In this document: positions 54,714 to 62,882 of the stretch, in pieces
How the letters are laid out: every line of letters begins with the position of its first letter
Numbering within the stretch: position 1 is the stretch's first letter
From: Maylandia zebra
Taxonomy: Eukaryota; Chordata; Actinopteri; Cichliformes; Cichlidae
DNA: 64,000 bases
Direction of reading: 5' to 3'
Assembly: GCF_041146795.1 (NCBI RefSeq)
Contig: NC_135169.1
Coordinates: 12,113,585 to 12,177,584 of the forward strand
Made by a program: the position numbers and the translations under genes
The notes under the pieces: generated by a model
Told to the model about the DNA's origin: nothing
Seen by the model: the letters and a program-made list of their open reading frames with translations, nothing else
Databases searched by the model: none

Positions 54714-55458
54714 TGGCTGTATCCCAGTTCAGGGTCTGCAGCCTTAAAGTACGCAGCCTCAACGATCCTCAAGGGCCGTGTACTCAAAGACCGCTAAGGC
54801 CGGAAGTGCGAGGCTTGTGTAATGGGACGGTCTAGCCTCCGTTGCGCTGATACTGTTGTTTGTCAATAAAGTTTTAAAAAAAAAGCCTCCGTTGCGCTGC
54901 CCAGGTTGCCTAGCAACCACGATACTAACCACTGGAAACGTGTCACAGCTTTGTTTGACAGAAATGAAGGAGAAAATCTTTTGTTCATTTGTTTCTACAT
55001 GAGCTTTGATCATTCTCTGTAAGATTAAGCTCAGCTATTGAACGGCGTATATTTTAAAGTAAAGGCTTTGAAACCAAGTTAGTACAAACGTCACTAATGT
55101 CACATAACTTTGCCGACATGTGGCCAACAGTAATGTTTAATGTTCTTCGTTATTAAACATTTGCACATAAATAAGTGACATAATATTCAGTACTTAAAGT
55201 TTACTCTTCGGCCGCCCCTCATCCGCCGTTTTTTTCTGCAAATTTATCCACACCCATCACGCGCTATGCATTCTGGGATATGTTGGGCCACAAAGTCTAC
55301 ACTGCCACAGCCTTAAAATTCAGGGAAATGAATGACGCATTTCAGGGCCGCATTTCGAGCAGCCTTTGAATTGGGACAGCCTTCGGCGCGCCGCTGTGAC
55401 GTAATCGGCCTTGAAATGCGTACTTTAAGGCTGCAGACCCTGAATTGGGATACAGCCA
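54714..55458. mobile_element. DNA transposon nested in the LTR
   Basis: About 745 bp with long inverted repeats: TGGCTGTATCCCAGTTCAGG... at 54714-54756 against the complement at 55415-55458, one mismatch in about 42 bases. There is no coding region, so it is non-autonomous. The superfamily is unclear because the target duplication is too short to read safely. Confidence 0.8.
54850..54884 (+). mobile_element. 35-base retro-insertion with A tail
   Basis: ATACTGTTGTTTGTCAATAA then AGTTTT and nine A, flanked by a perfect 15-bp direct repeat GCCTCCGTTGCGCTG (54835-54849 and 54885-54899). An A tail plus a 15-bp target duplication is the mark of target-primed reverse transcription of the 3' end of an RNA. 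Confidence 0.75.
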
Positions 55459-55919
55459 ATATATACACAAGAGGGTGATCAGTGGAAACACATTGGGAAA
55501 ACAGCTCTGATGAATTAAATATAACGAGACAGGGAAGCCAAACCAAACACACTGAACACGGGATGAAATGCTGTCAAAATAAAACAGGAAGGACACGAAC
55601 GCACGAGCTTGATGCAGAAACGGGGATAAACAAACAGAGAGACAAAAGACGAAACACAAGGAGAAGACAAAACACATTGACACAACTAAGACACACGGAG
55701 GGCGAGTGAGCAGAGACATGGATGACGCAACAGACTCTCACAAGCGACACAGGGATGAGACAAACACACAAGTGGAACCTCACAGACAACAAACCATAAA
55801 CTGGAAATACAAGAAAACTCAGAAACACAGAAAGAACTAAACTCCTGCTTAAACTGTATAAACTTAAACTTAGACCATCTTCACACTTTCACAGAGAGAC
55901 TCACAAAAGCAAAATAACC

Positions 55920-56397
55920 TCAGAATCTTTGGTCAACGACCCAGCACCCTGACAGATTGACATTATTGTAGTCAGAGCTCTCCTCTGCGTCACCACGTTG
56001 CCCTGTTGAGGTGATCAAATGAAAGCATTTCAAAACACGCATGGACTTCAATGTTAAACACAGTTATTATATAATCATCCAGCGTCCACAAGCTCAATAT
56101 TAATGAAAGTTTATACTTTACCATTTTCAGAGTTTTCAGACCTTCTGATTATCTCATAGCCACAATGATCACCTGCAGGTCAGAGAAAATCAGTCACCTC
56201 ATGTCTGTGATGCTATTTTAAAAAACAAATATTATTGAAAATAACATTTATATTAAAAGCTGCAGCAGATTTAATAAGTACAGTCTTGTTGCAAACAGCA
56301 GTATAATATTATAACTGGATGAAAAACTAACCAGCAAGAAGAGAGGAGTACACTTGCTGCTGATGGTGTTGATTGAAGGCCTGCTCATTAACAGCAC
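55920..56397 (-). CDS. Unit 4 tail exons with LTR-derived stop
   Basis: Exons 56332-56397 (66 bases, QVYSSLL), 56122-56172 (51 bases, GYEII) and 55920-56002 (SDYNNV, then 11 codons of which the last belong to the LTR, ending TGA at 55920-55922). The normal end of this exon lies 1.5 kb away, on the other side of the LTR. Confidence 0.65.
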
Positions 56398-56504
56398 CTT
56401 TATTAAAAATGTAGAATAAGACTTTTGCTTTTAAATGAACCTCATGATGCATTTGTGTCTTTGAAGGATAAAGAGTTTGTGTTAAGTAAAGGAAAAGGTC
56501 TCAC

Positions 56505-56624
56505 TGTTGGTTGTTGTGCAGCGATACAACAAGAGCAGGAGAATAATAATGAGAGAGGCTCCACAAACCAGTCGAACAATCAACCACACAGGAGATGAAG
56601 AGCTGTCAGCTCCTGACACAGTTA
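56505..56624 (-). CDS. Unit 4: transmembrane segment with an arginine
   Basis: 120 bases, VSGADSSSSPV then WLIVRLVCGASLIIILLLLL and YRCTTTN. Unit 3 has glycine where this copy has the arginine. A basic residue in the helix is how activating receptors contact ITAM adaptors. Confidence 0.75.
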
Positions 56625-56771
56625 CTGTGACAACAAACAATAAAGTTTAATTATACTTTATAATTCATAAAATCATTTTAGGAAAGTTCTCAGAAAATAA
56701 AGCGAGGTGACTTCAAGCCTTAAAACAAAACTCATTTATAAAAATCCATCACATGTTTTGATCCTGCTCAC

Positions 56772-57020
56772 CTTGAACTGACATCCAGCTCTGTGCTGAC
56801 TCTCTTCCTGAGTACTGACACTTGTAGAAACCTTCATCAGACTTTGACACTGCAGAGATCTTCAGCTCCCCTCGGGGATCATTTTGAAGAAGTTTGTCAT
56901 TGTGATAGAAAAACACATTGGAAAGTATTTTTTGTGTTCTCAAACTGCAGCTCAGACTAACAGAAGCTCCCTCAGTCACAGGATGAACAGGACTCACCAG
57001 GATAGGACCATCACCATCAT
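56772..57020 (-). CDS. Unit 4: Fc-receptor-like D2 domain
   Basis: 249 bases, PVHPVTEGASVSLSCSLRT, then VFFYHNDKLLQNDP and DEGFYKCQYSGRES. It has the D2 pattern of Fc receptors, directly before the membrane exon. Confidence 0.75.
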
Positions 57021-57274
57021 CTGTGACACAATCACACACAATTGTTTCAGTCACATCAGCTGGTGCACACTTTTAGAAAAAGCTGACAAACAATAATAAG
57101 AACAGATTGTACAAATGTTTTTCATCATCAAGATCTGATCTTCTGTGTTTAAAAATTACTGTATGTGTTTTATTTTTCCCACATGAAATGACTTCACATA
57201 CAGCAAAGCTGGAACAAATGTTCATGTGACATCTAAATCATCCAAATCCAAGTAGTAAATGTATAATAACATAC

Positions 57275-57532
57275 TCTGTACAGTGATGTTGACTACACTG
57301 CTGAACTCTCCTGATCCAGACTCACACCAGTACACTGCAGTATCTGACTTTGATGTGTTGATGTCACATGTGGATCCAGTCATTCTCCTACAGTCAGAGA
57401 GTCGGCCGTCCTCAGAGAACTTCCTCACTCTCCACTCAGTGAAGTTTCCCTCACAGGTCAGTGAGACAGAGTCAGAGGTGAAGTGTTGCACTCTGTCAGG
57501 ACTCACTGTGAGAGACGCTGCTGAATGAACAT
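57275..57532 (-). CDS. Unit 4: Fc-receptor-like D1 domain
   Basis: 258 bases, SAASLTVSPDRVQHFTSDSV, then LTCEGN, WRVRKF and DTAVYWCESGSGEFSS. This matches the first Ig domain of fish low-affinity Fc-gamma-receptor-like proteins. Confidence 0.75.
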
Positions 57533-57673
57533 CTGGAAACAACATGCAGTGAAGAGACAAAGCTCACAGATGTTAGGATTCAAAATATCACAGTGAAAAT
57601 ATTCTTTTACTTTAATGTTTAAAGGTCAGTGCTAAAAGACGCAGTGTTCGTATAATTTTCACCTTCAATGCTA

Positions 57674-57675
57674 CC

Positions 57676-57706
<31 letters not shown>

Positions 57707-57708
57707 AA
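57674..57708. repeat. Homopolymer C23-A12
   Basis: 23 C followed by 12 A in the intron after the frameshifted exon. Its length is likely to vary or to be uncertain in assembly. Confidence 0.9.
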
Positions 57709-57773
57709 CCCCATCAATTTACATTTTTTTGCTGTTGCATTACTTGAAAAAAGATAAACAGAATCAATCTGAC

Positions 57774-58065
57774 CTGCAGACCAGACAAACTTTGGTTGAC
57801 TGTGATCAGTGTGATACTCTGGGTCTCCTCTTCCAGCTCTGCACACATATCCTGCTGTGTGTGTCTGTCCATGAATGATGTAGGAGTCCTGTGCAGTCCC
57901 ACTGCCATCAGGTAGCAGCTCATAACTGGAGGATTTCTCTGATAGATCACTTATACCAGTAGAAGCTCCATCCTGCAGACGGATGTTCAACCTCACAGTT
58001 CAGAGTTACTGAGGCTCCAGGACTCAGCCATGATGGAGACACAGTGAGGACAGGACGGGGTTCAT
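57774..58065 (-). pseudogene. Unit 4: frameshifted Ig exon
   Basis: 292 bases, which is not a multiple of three, although both borders are phase 1. The first part reads EPRPVLTVSPSWLSPGASVT with CEVEHPSAGWSFYWYK, then TGA. The second part continues one frame over (DLSEKSSSYELLPDGSGT, then YVCRAGRGDPEY). By comparison with the family, about 8 bases seem to be lost after WYK. Confidence 0.75.
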
Positions 58066-58267
58066 CTGTTCAACAAAGATTTTCTCTCAATCTTTCGTCT
58101 CTTAACTCTGAATTCAATGTCACTAAAATGTTGACTCACAAATATTTATGATGAACTTTAAGAGTGAGACTATCTAAACATATCAAATATCTCAACATGT
58201 ACTAATAAAAACACATTTTTACAAACTGTTTCTATTTCCAGGTTAAATGAACTATGACTCTACTTAC

Positions 58268-58549
58268 TGTCAGAAACTGTCAGTGTGACTGAATCACTCC
58301 ACTCTGTTGTTTTATGCTGTGAACTTTTCATTCTGCCCTTACAGCGATAGTTTCCACTGTTGGATGATGAAGCAGATCTAATCCTGTATTCATTTTGATT
58401 TGGAGCTTTTATCATGCTGTTTGTTTCCCACTCATAATCCCACTCAGTGTCTCCTCCATGGATCTCACATCTGACAGTGATCGTCTCTCCTCTGTATATC
58501 TCAGACCAGTTTGGATACAGAGTCACAACAGGCCTGTTTGAGGCTGTTA
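58268..58549 (-). CDS. Unit 4: Ig domain type B
   Basis: 282 bases, NWSEIYRGETITVRCEIHGG, then EWDYEWE and GNYRCKGRMKSS, then EWSDSV. The exon begins TASNRPVVTLYP. Confidence 0.8.
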
Positions 58550-58658
58550 CTGTTCAAGAAAGTACAATAAAAACACATGAATGTCAAAAATGTTAATGCC
58601 TTTTGTTCTTCATCTTCCTCCTTAATCAGGAATTTATCTGACTTCATGTTAAACTCAC

Positions 58659-58937
58659 CAGTTTTCCCAATCCTGACTGACTGGCTGTCCTCTGTGTAGT
58701 AAACTGGGTTTCCTCTTCCTCCTCTGCACCTGTAGAGTCCTTCCTGTGAGACACTGATTTGTCCATTTGAGTGGAAAACTGCATCTTGTGTGGTCAGGGC
58801 TTCAGAGGATTTCTCATCTCTGTACCAGTAGTATTTCCATCCAGATGATGATGATGGGTTCACAGAGCAGGTCAGGGTCACACTGCCCCCTACTGGAACA
58901 GCTGTGTTATCAGCTCTCAGTTTGGCCTTTGGTTTAT
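58659..58937 (-). CDS. Unit 4: Ig domain type A
   Basis: 279 bases, almost identical to 30717-30995 of unit 3. It differs mainly at the end (QSVRIGKT instead of QEVQINMT). Confidence 0.8.
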
Positions 58938-59420
58938 CTGCAGTTCAGTTTAGAAAAAGAACAAAAGTCAATGACTGAATCAAACCAGTTGAAATAACTT
59001 GGTGGAAATATGTCAATAATAAATATCACATAACTTTAATGGTGAAGCTGCAACAAACTGTACAACTATCACACAAACACAACACTAATCTTTCATATTT
59101 AATTTGCTGCATTTCTAAGTTAAAAACACACATGAGGAACAATCAGTGGATTTAATGTTTCTTAGTGGATGTGGTGGAGCAGCTGAGACAGATTCAGCAT
59201 TTGTTCTGCATTTCATCTTTCATGTATTAGAGCTGCACAGCAGAGAAGTTACTCTCATATGTTTTGTTCTCTTCACTGTGAATAAAAAGCTGCTGTTCAG
59301 GTTTTTGTTGTTGGAATAAAAACTAAACATTTTACTGACCAACATGAAAGACAGTTATAAAGCTGTAAGAAAGAAGAAGTGCTTTTTCCTTATTTAGATA
59401 CTCTGGATGAAAGATCTTAC

Positions 59421-59687
59421 ATGACACAGTCAGTGTGATGATATCACTCCACTCTGAGAAGAAATAGTCCCTCCTGCCCCGGCAGCTGTATCCTCCACTG
59501 TCAGACTCAGTAGCTCTGATGATTCTGTATTCATTGGATGTTGGAGGTGTGTTTAACTTGGCTGCTCTCCATTCATACGTCCACTGAGCTCCTTCACCTC
59601 CCTGAATCTCACATCTGACAGTGACTGTCTCACCGCTGTATATCTGAGTCCAGGATGGCTGCAGGGCCACAGTGGGCTTACTGGGAA
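59421..59687 (-). CDS. Unit 4: Ig domain type B
   Basis: 267 bases, SWTQIYSGETVTVRCEIQGG, then YEWRAAK and YSCRGRRDYFFSEWSD. Both Ig cysteines are present. Confidence 0.8.
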
Positions 59688-60059
59688 CTGTTCACAGAAA
59701 AATATCCAGTTAGAGACAAATAGAAACATAAAACTTCTGATGTTTAAAACAGGAGAGTAACGTGAGTGAAAAACAAATCAACCTCCAACAGGCTACAGGG
59801 TTAAACCACACCTCGGGCTAGTCTGACCACTGATAACTGTTTTTGATCACGGCCACATCCCACTTTGTAAAATAGCTCTAAACAGCACAAAGACAGTCAA
59901 AACCTGTCCACAGGCAGGACGGCTTCATCAGGATGCACTGAGATATTCTCAAACACCCTGACCTGTAGCTGGTTTTTGATAGCATACTGTGCTACATGAA
60001 GAACTGTATAGCACAGCTGCACAGTAGCACAGAGGAATTAGCTCCACAGGGTTATACAG

Positions 60060-60300
60060 GTCACCCAGAGGATAGTCGGCCATCCTTTGCCCTCACTTGA
60101 AGAACTGCACAGCTCCCGCAGTCTCAGGAACACAAAGAAAATCCTTCAGGATCCATCTCACCCAGGTCATGCACTGTGTGAACGTCTACCTTCAGGCAGA
60201 CATTTCAGAGCCATAAAGACAAAAACTAACAAACTAAGGAACAGCTTTGATCCCTCAGCCATCACCATGCTGAACACTGAACAATCAGATCCAACACAGC
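60060..60300 (+). mobile_element. LINE C-terminal fragment
   Basis: The frame from 60087 reads ILQDPSHPGHALCERLPSGR, then TNKLRNSFDPSAITMLN, the C-terminal end of a LINE reverse transcriptase protein. It lies in the intron between two unit 4 Ig exons. The limits are approximate. Confidence 0.65.
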
Positions 60301-60720
60301 TCTCATATACAGTGTTTACATTGTTACAGCACAGTCTCATGTTTACACCTGCAGGTACGGCTGGTGTTTACATCAACACTGTAACAAAGAAACAATTGTT
60401 TTGTTGTTTGTTATTAAAACAAAATCTGAAACTTTTCACTGCAAGATCTCATTTTTCTCCTCAATTTGAAGTTTTGTAGCTAAAACACATTTTTTAAAGG
60501 TCTGAATTGTTTTGTTGATGTTTTTTGGAGAGCACATTCTCTGTCAGGGTGAGTCCTTAATCTCACAATTTTGGACTTAAATCAAAAACAAAGTTGAATA
60601 AATGTTTCTATTTTCCCACCTCTCCAAGTAATCTTAATGAGCAGAAAACTTATCTGAGGGTTAATAAACTCACAGCTATATGACCTCTCAGTCTGGTAGA
60701 AATAAAATAATTAAACTCAC

Positions 60721-60993
60721 GAGTTTCTCTAACAGTGACGTCACTGCTGTCCTCTGTGTAGTAAACTGGATCTCCTCTCCCTCCTCTGCAGTGGTACAGA
60801 CCTCCTTGTGAGACACTAATAACTCTGTTTGCTTCATTTCCTCTCATGAGCTGAGCTTTAGAAGAGACTGAATCACGTCTGAACCAGTCAAACTTCCAGC
60901 CAGCAGAGCCCTCCACAGAGCAGCTCAGTGTCACACTGCCCCCTGCTGGTATGATTGAATTCTGTGCTGTCAGTGTGACTCTGGGTTTACTTG
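60721..60993 (-). CDS. Unit 4: Ig domain type A
   Basis: 273 bases, nearly identical to 2208-2480 of unit 1 (WKFDWFRRD; YHCRGGRGDPVYYTED). Confidence 0.8.
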
Positions 60994-61191
60994 CTGTTGA
61001 AGAAACAGGAAAACATACATCATATTATCATTTACTTCGGGGAAAATAACAATAACAAAATGAATTAATTAATAAGAAAATAAATATTCAAACTTCAAAT
61101 ACCAGTTCAGTTTCGAATGAACATCAATGAGTAGTAGACAGATGTAAACATGAAAACATGAAATGTCAGCATGAATCATGGTCCAACTCAC

Positions 61192-61367
61192 ATGAAACTG
61201 TCAGTGTGAAGGCATCACTCCATCCTGTTAAGAGATAGTCACTGCTACCCCGACATCTGTAGTCTCCACTGTGGGACACTGAAACTCTGCTGATCCTGTA
61301 TTCACTGGATGTTGGAGGGCTGTTTGTGTTGGGTGCTGTCCATTCATATTTCCACACCTTTCCTTCA
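61192..61367 (-). CDS. Unit 4: Ig domain type B, truncated by retroelement
   Basis: Matches 2872-3047 of unit 1 almost base for base (VWKYEWTAPNTNSPPTS, then GDYRCRGSSDYLLTGWSDAF). After CCTTCA (61362-61367) the match stops and TGTAGCCC, the start of an LTR, follows. The first Ig cysteine would be on the far side. Confidence 0.8.
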
Positions 61368-62816
61368 TGTAGCCCAGCTAGAAAAAAAGAGCAGTGGAAA
61401 GTAGTTTTTTTTCATGTATAATGTAAAGAATTTAGTCATTTCTTTTTTTTCTTTTATGTTTAAAGGAAGATGTGGACCAATAAGATTATCTGTTGTCATT
61501 TAACTTGGCCAATCAGCAATGAGCTCCCAGTGACCCTTGCTGTTGACCTTGATCACATGATTTCCTGTGTTGCCATTTCGTTCCTGTTCATATAATGCCA
61601 TGTGCCAGAGAAACTAATGTTCCCGAAGTCGAATCGCTAGGAGTTAAAAGCAAGTCTGCTGCAGTTGTTTTTGGTTGTTCAGAGTTTCACCCTGTCAACG
61701 GTGAGTACGAAAAGTGGGGAAAACCTAATTTGTTAAGGATAAAAAGGGCAGACTTAACGGGACGGCGAGTCCGCTAGCCGCTAAGCTAACTGTTAGCGCT
61801 AACGCTAGCAGAATTTGACTGTGTTCTGTGTGTGAAATGGCTAGTGACTGCAATCATATTACGTTTAAGAAAAAAAACAAAAGAAATGGTGCTAATCAGT
61901 TTTATGTTTAACAAGTTAATCCAATTGTACGCCGATTCTCAGATTTTCAGTTGTGTTCTTTGAGTTGGTTATAATGCACAAGTCTGGTGAGCTACTGTGA
62001 GTTGCTGACTGCAGCTACAGTGTTAACTATAGAAGCTGTGTTTTTTTTGAGAACATTGTCAGCCGTCAGGTTGATAAAATTATAGCTCATCTAAGAGGAT
62101 ATGATGCTGCAGTGATATAATTTTGTTGTACAACAGAGCTAGCTGAATTAAGATATAGAGTTACACTAATACTTATTGTTCATTTTTGAATGTTTTAAGT
62201 AAGTGTGGCTGTTTCACAACGGTGAATGTGACTATATGGACCTGTGACCTGTTTATAGGTCAGGTTTTTTTGTTATCTGGTAAAAGGATGACTCGACAGA
62301 CGGACCCAGTCTGAAGCAAGCCCCATCGAGGAGCAGTGATTCCACAGTTCCAGTTAACTGGATGGCGAGCCAACCCGAAATTGAAAAGGATTTGCCAAGG
62401 TTTTATTGAAGCCAAAGTTTCGTTCCCATTGAAGCTTCAGATACCTGCAGGACTACAAACTTTCTTCCTTCATCGGAGTGTGGTAGGACAAACATTAAAC
62501 AAACTGAACGGGCCCCAACGATCCATCAGTTATCAGACATTATCCACTCATATAATTGACTCAGAGAAAGCTGTATGCGCGCACTTTTATTTAGTTTGTT
62601 ATTTTGGGGGAAATATTTTGTATTTTATTTTATTGTTTTTTTCATTACATTGTTGCAGCTGCTGTGTGTCAAATATAACAAATTTGTGAACAGTATATTG
62701 TGGTGTGGTCTCTTCTTATTGGTGTTTATACCTTGGGCTCCTGCCGATCCTAGATCTTCTGATACTGGCTAGTGGGAGTTCGGTCATTCTTAATAATAAT
62801 TCACAAGTTGGGTTAC
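61368..62816 (+). mobile_element. 5' LTR of a Ty3/Gypsy-like element
   Basis: 1,449 bp from TGTAGCCCAGCTAG to CAAGTTGGGTTACA (11 of 14 terminal bases are inverted-repeat matches). The sequence right after it, TAAGTGGCGAGCCAGCC, fits a primer-binding site, and a gag-like frame follows. A splice-donor-like GGTGAGTAC lies at about 61,699. The 3' LTR is beyond the window, so the end call rests on the left junction in the Ig exon and on the primer-site position. Confidence 0.75.
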
Positions 62817-62882
62817 ATAAGTGGCGAGCCAGCCAGGAGCCTAAGAATTTTTAAACATCAGTAATGAGAAATTGTGTCTGAC

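Larger units (their letters stand above)
54436..55954 (-). mobile_element. LTR inserted in the last unit 4 exon
   Basis: On the minus strand it starts TGTCAGGGTGCTGGGTCGTT and ends GATTGTGACA. The start is closely related to the LTRs at 31178 and 33555. Beyond 54436 the receptor exon seems to resume (AATCCAAATTCAGCCACAG, like the unit 2 exon end AATCCTGAATCAGCCTCAG). The target duplication is AATC or a damaged 5-mer. The inserted DNA transposon at 54714-55458 accounts for half its length. Confidence 0.7.
55920..61367 (-). pseudogene. Receptor unit 4: long FCRL/FcR-like receptor, 3' part, damaged
   Basis: Minus-strand exons: 61192-61367 (Ig B, cut by a retroelement), 60721-60993 (A), 59421-59687 (B), 58659-58937 (A), 58268-58549 (B), 57774-58065 (A-like, frameshifted), 57275-57532 and 56772-57020 (two Fc-gamma-receptor-like Ig domains), 56505-56624 (transmembrane), 56332-56397, 56122-56172 and 55920-56002 (tail, ending in an LTR-derived stop). 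A protein could still be made if transcription starts inside the retroelement or the cut exon is skipped, and if the frameshifted exon is also skipped; both are phase 1-1, so skipping would keep the frame. The tail motifs QVYSSL, GYEII and SDYNNV resemble unit 2, while the transmembrane exon resembles unit 3. I call it a pseudogene because of the three lesions, but a shortened receptor cannot be excluded. Confidence 0.65.
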
